From assembly GCF_016908325.1 (NCBI RefSeq), contig NZ_JAFBDR010000004.1, positions 169,485 to 233,484 of the forward strand: a stretch of 64,000 bases of DNA. Reading direction: 5' to 3'. Below are positions 27,477-38,803 of this stretch, piece by piece. Position 1 is the first letter of the stretch. The number at the start of each line of letters is the position of its first letter. This DNA comes from Aquibacillus albus (GTDB lineage Bacteria; Bacillota; Bacilli; Bacillales; Amphibacillaceae). The notes below the pieces were generated by a model. It worked only from the letters and a program-made list of their open reading frames with translations. It was not told where the DNA came from and ran no database searches. The position numbers and the translations under genes were made by a program.

Positions 27477-29756
27477 TTAATTTACTTCTTCGTTAACAAT
27501 TCTCAGTCCATAAACGGCTCCAGCCGCTTTTCCTTCTTCGGATTGGAATGTAACTGTTACTTTATCCTTATTCTTTGTCAATTCTCTCGGTATTTCATAG
27601 CCAACATCAAACAGTTCGCCCGGCTGATTTAAGTTCAATTTTTGATTTGCTATAACCGTGCCATCGACAAGAACATCAAAATCCCTTTTATACATTTTTC
27701 CGTCCACATGTAAATCATGGTCGCTACCGAAGTAAGTAACAACTAAATACATCGTTTTTTCTGGTTGAACAGCCATATCATAGCTAAAAAACCCTTCCCC
27801 ACGACTATCGCGCCAACCACTATGAACAAGGTTTAAATATCCCGATGTAGAATTTTTCGTTTGAATATGATGATCAACTTCTGGTTGCTGTTCATTCGGA
27901 TTGACTTCATCTACTGTAATTCTTCTTCTTCTAACTTCCAGTTCCTTTTCAGTATCTTTAAAGTTTTGATAGTCATCCGGACTCATAATATTCCAATATA
28001 ACGTATAACGTTGGTGGTGCAACTGATAAAACGGAATTAGCGTAACCTTCACATTCCCCGGTTGTCCAATCGCTTCTGTTTCAAAAGTCAATGGTGTACT
28101 TTCCACTTTTTTAACCCACTTATTCGGATCATTCTCACTCGTCACAAGAACCGGAACATCGATTAACGGGTGATTATTTAACGCTTGATGATCATCTAAA
28201 ATATCTGTTTCTGGAAAGTTTTCTTTTCCAAGTGCACCAGCCAAAACAATCGGCCCATACATGAGTGCTTGTTTTCGAGCATCTTCCTTAGATTTATAGA
28301 TATGAAAATTCATCGGTATTTGAGCTTCCAAAACGTCTCCCGTTTGCCACTCATTCGTAACAGCTAAATAACCATTTTTCACTTCAGACGTCATATTCTG
28401 ACCGTTGAACGTAACATCAACCTCTCGATCTACCCAATAAGGCACTCGAATATGGAGTGTCAAACTTTCCCCATGCGCTTCCTTAAACGTTAATTTAGTA
28501 GTTTCCTCTTCCGGAAAAGATGTTTCCTGTGTAATCGTAACTCGCTTATCCTGTAAGCTTATTTCCGAGGCAATAAACAGATTGACATACAAGTTATCAT
28601 GATCATGATAATAAATACTTCTAGGATATCTCGCAGGGTTTTCCATTCCTGTCCCTGTACAGCACCAAAACGAATTATCAGGAGAACAATACACCTTAAA
28701 ATGTCCAGGCTGAGTAGAAACAAAATAGGTTTTCATACCAGAGTCTGGGTCTTGTGATGCAAGAATATGGTTGTACAATGCTTTCTCATAATAGTCCATA
28801 TAAACAGAATCATGTGACCAATTAAATAAATGCTCGGTAAGCTTTAGCATGTTATACGTGTTACAAGTCTCGGTTGTTAAAATTCCTAATTCTTCCGCAT
28901 TTTCTGGACCAAAATGTTCTCTAATACTATTGCCACCGATGACATAAGATCGATAGTTTGTGACTTGGTTCCAGAAAAACTCAGCGATATCTTTATATTG
29001 TTGTTCTCCAGTAATTTCATAGAGCTTTGCAGCACCAATCACTTTTGGTATTTGCGTATTTGCGTGCTTTCCTTCCAGGTTATCCTCACCCTCGGACAAA
29101 GGACCTAAGATTGCGTGATGACAAAAACGCTTTGCAAGCGTAAGATAATCCTCATTCTTTGTAATCAAATAAAGATCTGCCATCGCTTCATTCATACCAC
29201 CATGCTCACAAATTAGCATCCGTTGAAATTGTTCCTCAGTAAGGTTATCCAGCCCCTTCTTCGCCCAATCTGCAAGTTTAATAACAACCTGTAATGCTTT
29301 TTCATTGCCAGTATAATTGTACACATCAATTAGACCTGCATAAATTTTATGAATACTATACCAAGGAACCCAAGAGCCTCCTAGACTGAAGTTTCCAACC
29401 TCAAAATCGCCAGAGAAAACGTTGTCAAAACAGTTCCTTGGAAACCCACTCACATATCCATCATTATCAAAGCTCTGTATATGCTCCAACTCATCAATTG
29501 CATATTCAAGCTTATGTTTTAATAAAGCGCTGTCAGAAACAGATACCATTACAGCAGCCGCCGATAACCAGTGTCCAATCGAATGCCCGGCTATTGCTGT
29601 TGATTCCCACCCACCATAGCGTGATTTCTTCGGTGTTTGATCCGCTGTTTCATAACATGGTGCGGTTAGCCGATCAACGTCTAAGTAGAGTAAATATTCT
29701 TTCCCTTTTTCTTGTGATTCTTTAAAGATCCCGTTCCTAAGCGTTACACTTTCCAT
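27477..29756 (-). CDS. GH127 beta-L-arabinofuranosidase
   Basis: 759 residues, the former DUF1680 family. Zinc/catalytic residues expected from HypBA1 are visible: Glu296 and Cys298 in TTETCNTYNMLKL, and Cys365-Cys366 in FWCCTGTGMEN. AGHSIGHWLSAAA and CEHGGMNEAMADLY are further family blocks; the C-terminal third is a beta domain. These enzymes remove beta-L-arabinofuranose, as in plant hydroxyproline-rich glycoproteins. No signal peptide. It follows the ABC genes after a 394-bp gap and precedes abfA. Its presence suggests use of plant extensin-type or arabinan side chains. Confidence 0.9.
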   Translation of the reverse strand: MESVTLRNGIFKESQEKGKEYLLYLDVDRLTAPCYETADQTPKKSRYGGWESTAIAGHSIGHWLSAAAVMVSVSDSALLKHKLEYAIDELEHIQSFDNDGYVSGFPRNCFDNVFSGDFEVGNFSLGGSWVPWYSIHKIYAGLIDVYNYTGNEKALQVVIKLADWAKKGLDNLTEEQFQRMLICEHGGMNEAMADLYLITKNEDYLTLAKRFCHHAILGPLSEGEDNLEGKHANTQIPKVIGAAKLYEITGEQQYKDIAEFFWNQVTNYRSYVIGGNSIREHFGPENAEELGILTTETCNTYNMLKLTEHLFNWSHDSVYMDYYEKALYNHILASQDPDSGMKTYFVSTQPGHFKVYCSPDNSFWCCTGTGMENPARYPRSIYYHDHDNLYVNLFIASEISLQDKRVTITQETSFPEEETTKLTFKEAHGESLTLHIRVPYWVDREVDVTFNGQNMTSEVKNGYLAVTNEWQTGDVLEAQIPMNFHIYKSKEDARKQALMYGPIVLAGALGKENFPETDILDDHQALNNHPLIDVPVLVTSENDPNKWVKKVESTPLTFETEAIGQPGNVKVTLIPFYQLHHQRYTLYWNIMSPDDYQNFKDTEKELEVRRRRITVDEVNPNEQQPEVDHHIQTKNSTSGYLNLVHSGWRDSRGEGFFSYDMAVQPEKTMYLVVTYFGSDHDLHVDGKMYKRDFDVLVDGTVIANQKLNLNQPGELFDVGYEIPRELTKNKDKVTVTFQSEEGKAAGAVYGLRIVNEEVN

Positions 29757-30150
29757 GCTAAACCCTCCGCTTCTTCTAATTTCAGATTAAATCTTAACTT
29801 ACTAAACCCTTTTAGCAATGTATATCTATATCATTGTCTTTTCCCATGAATACGTAAGTTTCTACCATCTTTCCTGTCCCAACTTGACAACACAATAGCT
29901 TTGATCTCAAAGTTGCTACCATATTTCTCTCAAGTTGTATGGACGAGTCCTTAACTCTATTATGCATGGTTTCTTTGTAACTGTGAATTCCAAATTCATT
30001 AGAAAACCAATCTTTTTTTAGGTAGATTCAAAATAAAGGGGTCTGACCCCCTATGTTGTAGACAATTACGGGAGTCAGACCTTTGTAAGACAGCTATTCG
30101 CTATAGTATTTTTTGATTCCTTCACAGTTATATTACCTACCTACTGAAAT
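29757..30150. other. 394-bp gap between GH127 gene and ABC permease
   Basis: No gene seen. It contains the GGGGTCTGACCCC repeat at 30035 and otherwise AT-rich sequence. No AraR box was found here, so GH127 may be transcribed from the ABC promoter or from an unrecognised promoter in this gap. Confidence 0.5.
30035..30093. repeat. GGGGTCTGACCCC repeat, long form
   Basis: AAAGGGGTCTGACCCC, then GTTGTAGACAATTACGGGAG and TCAGACCTTTGTAAGACAG. The same modules occur in the same order at 61519-61617. Confidence 0.7.
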
Positions 30151-31017
30151 TTAACCTTTTAACCCCGTCATGGTTATACCTTCAATAAACTGTTTTTGTG
30201 CAAAGAAAAATGCTATCACTGTTGGTACTAACGCAATTACTGAGCCGGCCATTATTAATCCCCACTCTGAAGTGTAATACCCTCTAAATGAAGCCAGGAC
30301 TAATTGTAAAGTGAAATTCTCAGGTGAATTCAAATAAATTAACGGTCCCATAAAGTCATTGTAGCCAGCTAATAAACCTAAAATCCCCTGAGTCACTAAA
30401 GCTGGGCGCCCCAATGGAACGATAATTTTGAGAAATATACCAAAATAACTCAGCCCATCTATTTTAGCTGCATCAATTAAGTCAGTAGGGATAGTCATAA
30501 AAAACTGCCTTAAAAAGAAAACAGCAATCGGGACACCAAACATGGCTGGGATCATTAATGGTTTAAATGTATCTAACCAGCCAAGATCTCTAAATACGAT
30601 AAACTGTGGTACCATTGTTACAATTCCGGGAAGCATCATTGTAGCTATTAAACAAAAGAAAATCTTGTCTCTCCCCGGATAGTTCAACTTAGCAAAACCA
30701 AATGCTGCTAACGCTGCTGCAAATAGACCTACTGCTGTTGCCGGTATTATTATAATTAACGTATTAACAAAACCTCTGATAATATCAGATTCTGTAAATA
30801 CACGAATATAATTTTCCCAAATAATTTCTTCAGGAATAAACTGAGGCGGTAGTTTGAAAATTGCGCCTGGTGGTTTTAGAGATGTTGAGAGCATCCAGAA
30901 AAAAGGTACGCACATGACGAGAGCCCCGATAATCAAAAATATATAAGAAAAAAGTTTTTTGATTAATGCTAATTTCTGTTTACTTTGATGCCATGCTGTT
31001 CTGTTATTTGCAGACAT
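30151..31017 (-). CDS. CUT1 ABC sugar permease, MalG/AraQ-like (transporter 1)
   Basis: 288 residues, six membrane segments. The EAA loop is DAAKIDGLSYFGIFLKIIVP. Starts at ATG behind AGGGGGAGG. It is third in the unit binding protein - permease - permease and 13 bp from its partner. It probably carries arabino-oligosaccharides, inferred from the surrounding hydrolases. No ATPase gene is present; CUT1 importers in Bacillus share a housekeeping ATPase such as MsmX. Confidence 0.9.
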   Translation of the reverse strand: MSANNRTAWHQSKQKLALIKKLFSYIFLIIGALVMCVPFFWMLSTSLKPPGAIFKLPPQFIPEEIIWENYIRVFTESDIIRGFVNTLIIIIPATAVGLFAAALAAFGFAKLNYPGRDKIFFCLIATMMLPGIVTMVPQFIVFRDLGWLDTFKPLMIPAMFGVPIAVFFLRQFFMTIPTDLIDAAKIDGLSYFGIFLKIIVPLGRPALVTQGILGLLAGYNDFMGPLIYLNSPENFTLQLVLASFRGYYTSEWGLIMAGSVIALVPTVIAFFFAQKQFIEGITMTGLKG

Positions 31018-31030
31018 GTTTCCTCCCCCT

Positions 31031-31963
31031 TTAGTAATGAACCCATTTTTTACCGACTTTAAAGTTAATAATGGTAATAATGAGAATGATTATTCCAAGC
31101 ACCCAAGCCATTGCAGAGGCATATCCCATTTCCATATATCTAAACGCATTCAGGAATAAATAGTACACTACTGTAGTTGTGGAATAATTTGGTCCGCCTT
31201 CTGTCATAATCATAAAACGCTGGAAATCTTGTAAAGCTGTAATCGTAGAAGTTATTAATATAAAAAACGTAGTTGGTGAAATAGACGGAAGTGTAATATG
31301 TCTGAATTTTTGCCAAGCATTCGCACCATCGATATCAGCTGCTTCATACAAAGCAGGGTTTACTGATTGTAATGCAGCCAAATAAAGAATCATATTTAAA
31401 CCAAGACCGCCCCATACACCTTGTATAATCATAGCAGGCATTGCCCAAGTTTCACTACTTAACCAGGGGGGGCCTGTTATACCAACTGACTCTAAAAAAA
31501 TATTTAACAACCCATAATCAGAGTTAAAAATCCATCTCCAAAGTAAAGTAATAGCTACTACTGAACAAACTGTTGGTAGAAAAAATGCTGTTCTAAATAA
31601 TGAAATTCCTTTTATTTTTTGGTTCAAACCAATAGCGATTAGTAGGGAAGCTGCCATCCCTAAAGGTATTCCTACTGCAGCATACAGTGTGTTAAAAATA
31701 GTTTTCCAAAAAAGTTCATCCTCAAAAAATAATCGATGATAGTTTTCTAACCCAGTAAATTGAGCTGGATTATATAAATCAAATTGAGTAAAACTTATAT
31801 ATACTGAAAATAGCATAGGAATTAAAGCAAATAGAATAAATCCTAATATTGGTGGTGCAATAAACAAGTAACCCCAGATGTACTCTTTCTTTATTTTTCT
31901 TTTTTTCTTCACAGCTACTTTTTCTGCTTCAATAGAAGTATTTCTAGCGATTTCAGAGGACAT
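31031..31963 (-). CDS. CUT1 ABC sugar permease, MalF/AraP-like (transporter 1)
   Basis: About 310 residues from ATG 31963, which lies nine bases after GGAG; the TTG three codons earlier touches the ribosome site. Six membrane segments with a basic N-terminus (VKKKRKIKKEYIWG). The EAA loop is EAADIDGANAWQKFRHITLP. It partners the permease at 30151. Confidence 0.9.
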   Translation of the reverse strand: MSSEIARNTSIEAEKVAVKKKRKIKKEYIWGYLFIAPPILGFILFALIPMLFSVYISFTQFDLYNPAQFTGLENYHRLFFEDELFWKTIFNTLYAAVGIPLGMAASLLIAIGLNQKIKGISLFRTAFFLPTVCSVVAITLLWRWIFNSDYGLLNIFLESVGITGPPWLSSETWAMPAMIIQGVWGGLGLNMILYLAALQSVNPALYEAADIDGANAWQKFRHITLPSISPTTFFILITSTITALQDFQRFMIMTEGGPNYSTTTVVYYLFLNAFRYMEMGYASAMAWVLGIIILIITIINFKVGKKWVHY

Positions 31964-31988
31964 TTTTTTCAACTCCTTTAGTTAATCT

Positions 31989-32018
31989 AAATAAGGGGAC
32001 AGGATAGCCCCCTTATTT
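31989..32018 (-). terminator. Hairpin between binding protein and permease genes
   Basis: AAATAAGGGG / CCCCTTATTT stem with a 10-nt loop in the 66-bp gap. Like the phnD-phnC hairpin it probably attenuates readthrough or protects the binding-protein mRNA. Confidence 0.75.
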
Positions 32019-32029
32019 ACTCCTAACTC

Positions 32030-33400
32030 TTACTCAAACAACTCCGGATTACCTTCCTTTAGTAACCTGTCAACTTCTGGTTTTATTTCGTTTATTAATT
32101 CCTCGGCAGATTTTTCGCCATTCCATAATTCTGGTAGTTTTTGATTCAAATGGTCTAGCCACTTATTGTTCGGAGTTAATGTCCAAGGACCTGGACGCTG
32201 AGTTTCTGCAGCCATGATAAATACTTCTGCATGCTCTGGTTTTTTATCACTCTGTAAAAACACCTCTTCATCTGCTACATCTTTATATGTCGGAATTGCA
32301 AATCCTAATTCTGTTTGAATTCTTTGTCCCTCTTCACCAGAAAGGTACTCTATTAATTTAAATGCTTCATCTGGATAATTCGTATTCTTATTAATAGCAT
32401 AACCTACAGACCCAGACCATCCAGAAGGCTCTCCTGTCTTACCAGCCGGGTATGGCGCAACATCCCAATCAAAATCAAGCTGGCGATAAGTAGGAACGAT
32501 CCATCTTCCATTGAAAGCCATTGCAATTTTACCTGTTTCAAACATTTGGTCCGCATTCATTGCATCTAAAGATTTAGTATCAGGTGCAACTTTGTACTCA
32601 TTGGTTAAATCAGCAACATATTGTAAAGCCTCAACTGCCTGGGGTTCATTTAAAATAAATTCTGTCTTATCCTCATTTAACAAATCTCCACCATTAGACC
32701 ATAAAAAACCTTCCCACCATAGTGGTCCGACTCCATATTGTTCCGGCTTTCCATCTCCATTTTCATCAACTGTTAATTTCTGAGCTAGCTCTAAAAATTC
32801 ATCGAATGACATTGGCTTTTCCGGACTAGGGTATGGTAAACCCATTTCATCGAAAATATCTTTATTATAGAAAAGAACAGATGGTCCAACATCTTTAGGA
32901 AGTGCGTACAAATCACCTGTACCAAGAGCCCTATCATTCCACTTGTATCGGTTTAAAGCTGAATCCCAAAATGCATCTGTGTTTATATCACTGTTATCCA
33001 CATAGTCCTGAATGTTTAAAAACTGTCCTGCACTTACCCATCTGCCAAAGTCACCATCACTTGTAAAAATAACATCCGGTGCTGTTCCACCAGCTAACAT
33101 TGTATTCATTTTTCCAGCATAGTCTTGAGGGATGTGTACAATATTTACTTCCATATCGGGATTGTCTTCCTCAAAATTAGCGATTAATTGTTCAAATACT
33201 TCTACTTCATCTGGTAATCCCCATGTAGAAATACTTAGCTCAAGTTTTCCATCGTCATTTACTCCACTTTCCTCTACTCCACCAGATTGACCATTACTGT
33301 TACTGTTGCTAGCACCACCAAAAGCAGAACAACCTGCAGCGATTGCAATTACAATCGTTAAGACAACAAAAGTCGACCATTTCCTGTTAATTTTAAACAT
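32030..33400 (-). CDS. CUT1 ABC sugar-binding lipoprotein (transporter 1)
   Basis: 456 residues. Lipoprotein signal with lipobox IAAGC, then a Ser/Asn/Gly-rich linker. The mature domain is family 1 solute-binding: LSISTWGLPDEVEVFEQLI, GGTAPDVIFTSDG, ALPKDVGPSVLFYNKDIF, AMAFNGRWIVP and SGSVGYAINKNT. Probably binds arabinose-containing oligosaccharides, by analogy with AraN. It heads the operon with both permeases, behind a cre-like site and an AraR box. Confidence 0.92.
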   Translation of the reverse strand: MFKINRKWSTFVVLTIVIAIAAGCSAFGGASNSNSNGQSGGVEESGVNDDGKLELSISTWGLPDEVEVFEQLIANFEEDNPDMEVNIVHIPQDYAGKMNTMLAGGTAPDVIFTSDGDFGRWVSAGQFLNIQDYVDNSDINTDAFWDSALNRYKWNDRALGTGDLYALPKDVGPSVLFYNKDIFDEMGLPYPSPEKPMSFDEFLELAQKLTVDENGDGKPEQYGVGPLWWEGFLWSNGGDLLNEDKTEFILNEPQAVEALQYVADLTNEYKVAPDTKSLDAMNADQMFETGKIAMAFNGRWIVPTYRQLDFDWDVAPYPAGKTGEPSGWSGSVGYAINKNTNYPDEAFKLIEYLSGEEGQRIQTELGFAIPTYKDVADEEVFLQSDKKPEHAEVFIMAAETQRPGPWTLTPNNKWLDHLNQKLPELWNGEKSAEELINEIKPEVDRLLKEGNPELFE

Positions 33401-33416
33401 TTAACCCCTCCTAAAA

Positions 33417-33432
33417 TAAAACGCTTTCATTA
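33417..33432 (-). promoter_or_regulatory. cre-like site ahead of the binding-protein gene
   Basis: Minus strand AATGAAAGCGTTTTAT, close to the CcpA cre consensus with two or three mismatches, just upstream of the ribosome site. A roadblock position for catabolite repression. Confidence 0.45.
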
Positions 33433-33524
33433 TTCAGCAAAAACTAAACACCTTGAAAAGTGTTTTGATGAATAAAATGGTTAATCAAATTATTAAATTG
33501 TTCGAATGATTTGCGCGCGCCATT

Positions 33525-33542
33525 AAAACTCGTACGTACATA
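33525..33542 (-). promoter_or_regulatory. AraR-type operator ahead of the binding-protein gene
   Basis: AAAACTCGTACGTACATA carries the full CGTACGTAC core, 125 bp upstream of the start codon. Confidence 0.68.
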
Positions 33543-33737
33543 ACTTAGTGATTATTATATTTGTTAAACAAATAGTTGTCAATAATCTAATTCCTGTTTT
33601 TTCTAATTTTTATAAATTTTTATATCCATTATAAATATACACTTTTGTTAATTATAACCGATAATTATATCGACTTCGTTAATTTTTTGGTTCATATTAA
33701 CTATAAAATAAGACTTTCATGTTTATAAAAGTAATCC

Positions 33738-33772
33738 ATAAAAATAGGAGTCACTCTTAACAGAATGACTCC
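33738..33772 (-). terminator. Terminator after the YesL-like gene at 33790
   Basis: GGAGTCA(CTCTT...GAA)TGACTCC stem, then TATTTTTATGG on the minus strand. Confidence 0.7.
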
Positions 33773-33789
33773 AAATAAATTTAAATTAT

Positions 33790-34425
33790 TTAATATGAGA
33801 TATTGTTTTGATTATTTTTAGCTAAATGATTATAAGCAGTTAAAGTAGAACCTATTAAAAAACCACTAATTAAACTTCCCGAACAGATTAATAGCAGCAT
33901 CGGAAACATTAAAAAAAGCAATACTAATAAGATAACACCAATTCCCATTAATAGCGTTTTTATTGGTTGACATATAGCTAAATGAAAAGCATATTTGAAA
34001 TACTGTAAAAAGGTTAAGTTGAAGTGCACATAGACAGGAAAAATGTGAATTAATACACCAATGAAGATATAAAAAGCAACAAATAGTATGATTAAAAATA
34101 GATGACCTAACCAATTAGACAGTGAAGATAGTAACTGAATATCAATATATAAAAATAAACCAATTAATAAAAGACTAAATCCGATTCCATTCGCTTCTAA
34201 AAATCCTTTTTTATAATATTTCCAAAAGTTTAAAAATACATTAAAATCTTCTTCCCCTCTATACCATTTTCGGTGAATCGAAAACATTGCTGCTGTAGCT
34301 GGCATTAAGCCCAAAACTAGTAAACCTAGTAACGAAAACATTACCCATAATAGATTAAGGTATGCAAAACGAGTGATCCATTCAGCTACCTTCATTATTT
34401 TACTATAAACATTGCTATTATCCAC
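33790..34425 (-). CDS. YesL-like DUF624 membrane protein 1
   Basis: 211 residues, starts at GTG behind AAAGGATAG. Four to six membrane segments. The DUF624 N-terminal pattern is AYLNLLWVMFSLLGLLVLGL, then MPATAAMFSIHRKW. These proteins are found beside CUT1 sugar transporters (B. subtilis YesL next to the rhamnogalacturonan genes); their role is unknown, perhaps in transporter assembly or regulation. A paralogue lies 250 bp upstream at 34675. Confidence 0.85.
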   Translation of the reverse strand: MDNSNVYSKIMKVAEWITRFAYLNLLWVMFSLLGLLVLGLMPATAAMFSIHRKWYRGEEDFNVFLNFWKYYKKGFLEANGIGFSLLLIGLFLYIDIQLLSSLSNWLGHLFLIILFVAFYIFIGVLIHIFPVYVHFNLTFLQYFKYAFHLAICQPIKTLLMGIGVILLVLLFLMFPMLLLICSGSLISGFLIGSTLTAYNHLAKNNQNNISY

Positions 34426-34597
34426 GATAATCTATCCTTTATATTTTTTATCAAAGTTTTAACCCTGCACCGGAAGGAGATGAGGGGATCTCACTAGTCG
34501 CTGGATTGTCGGAAAAAAACCTCAGTTATTTAATAATTTGCATAAAACTCCAAAATTTTTGTTGCCATGAAACACTACAAGTAAAGGTGATAATCTA

Positions 34598-34634
34598 AAA
34601 AAACAGAAATATCCCTAACTTATTAGGGATATTT
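34598..34634 (-). terminator. Terminator after the upstream YesL-like gene
   Basis: AAATATCCCTAA / TTAGGGATATTT perfect 12-bp stem with a 4-nt loop and a T run on the minus strand. It ends the abfA 2 - permease - YesL unit. Confidence 0.9.
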
Positions 34635-34674
34635 CATACTACAAGGATTAGAACCTTTCTTTAGCAACCATAAG

Positions 34675-35298
34675 TTATTCGCTCATTTTCTCATCCAACT
34701 GCCAAAAGATTCTCATACAAATCCACATCATCCCTACACTTATAACACTTATTGAAAAGAAAGGAATGAGGCCTGGATAACCCAGTGAATAATATGCGAC
34801 CGTAAAAATTAATAAACCACAATAGAAGGTGTAATGAAGTTTTGTTAAACCGATAATGATTGCATTTTTTATATGCTGAAACCAGTGAGCTTGGTAGTGT
34901 GCCAGCAACGGAAATACCCATATCACGATTAGTGAATAGAAAAATAGGAGTAGATAGAAGGCGAAAGGGATAATAATCATGATTTCTCCTTCTGATGCTG
35001 CAATCAGTCGGTAATTCAAGTAAAGGACTAAACCAACAAGAGTTAGTATCCAACCAATTAAATTAGCCACTTTAAACTCTTGTCGGTAAATTTGCTTAAA
35101 TGTCATCCACGACTTTACTTCATTCTCTCCATTGATCCATTTCCGAGATAGACCAAGAGCTGCAACTGTTGCCGGAAACACGCCACCAACCAATAAACCA
35201 ATCAATGAATAGCCTATCCATAGTAGGTTTAATGCTGCTAATCGTGTAATCCATTTCAGAATGGAATCAAGTGTTGTTACTACCCCTTTACCGTTCAT
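34675..35298 (-). CDS. YesL-like DUF624 membrane protein 2
   Basis: 207 residues. The same N-terminal architecture as its neighbour: RLAALNLLWIGYSLIGLLVGG, FPATVAALGLSRKW. It begins 36 bp after the permease at 35335 and is therefore in one operon with the second transporter. Several membrane segments and no signal for export. Confidence 0.85.
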   Translation of the reverse strand: MNGKGVVTTLDSILKWITRLAALNLLWIGYSLIGLLVGGVFPATVAALGLSRKWINGENEVKSWMTFKQIYRQEFKVANLIGWILTLVGLVLYLNYRLIAASEGEIMIIIPFAFYLLLFFYSLIVIWVFPLLAHYQAHWFQHIKNAIIIGLTKLHYTFYCGLLIFTVAYYSLGYPGLIPFFSISVISVGMMWICMRIFWQLDEKMSE

Positions 35299-35334
35299 GC
35301 TGCTAACACCCCAATGCTATACAGTGCTTCTATT

Positions 35335-36177
35335 TTACCCTTTAACCCCACCAACTGTAAGACCTGAAATGAAGTAACGTTGGAAGAAGATAAAGAGAAT
35401 AATGATTGGTACGATTGTCATAACAGAACCAGCAATCAACACGTCGTAGTTATTACCATACGGTGTTAACAAGGTAGCTAAACCTATTGGCAATGTAAAC
35501 ATATCATTGGAACGTAATACGATTAACGGCCATAGGAAGTTGTTCCAGCTATTTAAACCTTGTAAAATTGCCATTGCTGCTAATGATGGTGTCATTAATG
35601 GTAGCATAATTTTGAAAAAGATGCCATACTCTGTCGAACCATCAATTCTTGCAGCATCCATTAATTCTTTCGGTAGTCCTAAAGCAAACTGTCTAAAGAA
35701 GAATACCGCAATTGGCGCAACAATAGCAGGAAGTACTACAGCAGTGTAGGTATTAATTAACTGCATGCTAATCATTAGTTGGTAAAGCGGTAGCATTAAA
35801 ATTTCAAATGGAACCATTAAAATGAATAGTACTAATACAAAGAAGAAGTTACTTCCTTTAAAATCATATACAGCTAATGCATAACCAACCATAGATGAAA
35901 AGAATAGGGACAATACGATTGTTAATGCTGAAATTGCTAAACTGTTTCCGTACCAAGTCCAATAATCACCTGCTTGAGTAAAAATATAAGTGTAGTTATC
36001 TAGATTTAACATGCTCGGATCAAAGGTTAGACTTATTCCGTTACGCATCAACTCTGATGATGGCCTAAAGGACGAAAGCAATAGGTTAAGGATTGGAAAC
36101 AGAGCGATAAAACAAATAATCACAAAGCTTAAATTTGCTATCCAAACTAATGCTGGATTGTTTTTGTTCGTATCCAT
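35335..36177 (-). CDS. CUT1 ABC sugar permease, MalG/AraQ-like (transporter 2)
   Basis: 280 residues, six membrane segments. The EAA loop is DAARIDGSTEYGIFFKIMLP and the C-terminus FQRYFISGLTVGGVKG is typical. The start ATG overlaps the stop of the upstream permease by one base (TAATG), so translation is coupled. Neither a binding protein nor an ATPase accompanies this pair. Confidence 0.91.
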   Translation of the reverse strand: MDTNKNNPALVWIANLSFVIICFIALFPILNLLLSSFRPSSELMRNGISLTFDPSMLNLDNYTYIFTQAGDYWTWYGNSLAISALTIVLSLFFSSMVGYALAVYDFKGSNFFFVLVLFILMVPFEILMLPLYQLMISMQLINTYTAVVLPAIVAPIAVFFFRQFALGLPKELMDAARIDGSTEYGIFFKIMLPLMTPSLAAMAILQGLNSWNNFLWPLIVLRSNDMFTLPIGLATLLTPYGNNYDVLIAGSVMTIVPIIILFIFFQRYFISGLTVGGVKG

Positions 36178-37118
36178 TATTCATCACCCCTCTTGAATGC
36201 ACCGGTTAGAAATAGCTGAATAATACTAATTACAAAAATAATTAACATTAACACAACGCCAATTGCTGCACCGAATCCCATATCGTTTTGTTGGATACCT
36301 TGTTGATAAATATAACCAACCATTGTTAAACCAATATTACCTGGTGAACCAGCTTCCCAGAACACGAAGCTTTCTTCAAACATTCTAAAACCGTTAATGA
36401 TAGAAATTGTAACAACGAAGATCGTTACCGGCTTCAGGAACGGTAGCGTTACATAGAAAAACTTTTGAACTCTCCCAGCTCCATCAATGTCTGCTGCTTC
36501 ATACAGTTCTTTTGGAACGTTTTGTAGCGCAGCCAGGAAGTACAAAATATTAACCCCCATCCAACGCCATGAACAAAGAATAACCATTAAAAACATACCC
36601 GACCAAGCATTATATCTCCACTCAACAGACTCCATACCTAGCCAGTTCATAATTTGGTTTGCCACTGCAGTATCTGTTTCCCCGAACATTAAACGGAAAA
36701 CCATACCGGCAACAATTGTTGAAGCTAATGCTGGCATAAATAAGGAAGCCCTGAAAAATGTTCTACCTTTTACAAACTTAGAATCTAATAGAACACTCAA
36801 AATAATAGGAATAATTGTTAAAATTGTTACGGTCAATATTACATATATGGTTGTATTGGAAAGCGCTTTATAAAATGTTGGATTAAAAATCCTTTCATAG
36901 TTAGAAAGTCCAATAAACTCAACTTGCCCTGGTAGAACGCTTTGGAAACTCATGATAATTCCACGAATAGCTGGATAAAAAGTAAATATGATAAATGAAA
37001 GAACAAACGGCGAAACAAAGATATATGGCACAACTTTTTTCGAGTTGATTATCTCTAGGAACTTATTTGGTCTTTTTTCTGCTGCCAAGTTCGTGTTTGT
37101 ACTTTTACTTGTTTCCAT
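36177..37118 (-). CDS. CUT1 ABC sugar permease, MalF/AraP-like (transporter 2)
   Basis: About 313 residues from ATG 37118 behind AAGGAGGGG. Six membrane segments; the EAA loop is EAADIDGAGRVQKFFYVTLP. It follows the second GH51 gene in the operon, so its substrate is likely an arabinofuranosyl oligosaccharide that this enzyme then cleaves. Confidence 0.91.
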   Translation of the reverse strand: METSKSTNTNLAAEKRPNKFLEIINSKKVVPYIFVSPFVLSFIIFTFYPAIRGIIMSFQSVLPGQVEFIGLSNYERIFNPTFYKALSNTTIYVILTVTILTIIPIILSVLLDSKFVKGRTFFRASLFMPALASTIVAGMVFRLMFGETDTAVANQIMNWLGMESVEWRYNAWSGMFLMVILCSWRWMGVNILYFLAALQNVPKELYEAADIDGAGRVQKFFYVTLPFLKPVTIFVVTISIINGFRMFEESFVFWEAGSPGNIGLTMVGYIYQQGIQQNDMGFGAAIGVVLMLIIFVISIIQLFLTGAFKRGDE

Positions 37119-37144
37119 CACCTAAACCCCTCCTTATCTTATTT

Positions 37145-37188
37145 GGTACACTTAAGAACAGGAGGATCCTGCTCTTAAGGTTTGTACC
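37145..37188 (-). terminator. Large hairpin between abfA 2 and the permease gene
   Basis: GGTACACTTAAGA...AGGA facing TCCT...TCTTAAGGTTTGTACC forms a long, nearly continuous stem inside the operon with no long T run. More likely an mRNA processing or stability element than a terminator. Confidence 0.6.
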
Positions 37189-37204
37189 GATGATGCAATA
37201 TGAC

Positions 37205-38731
<1,527 letters not shown>

Positions 38732-38803
38732 CTATAAATTAAATACATTTAACTTAAAAGAAATCCATTTATATATAAATCTATATATAATCCACACTTA
38801 TAC

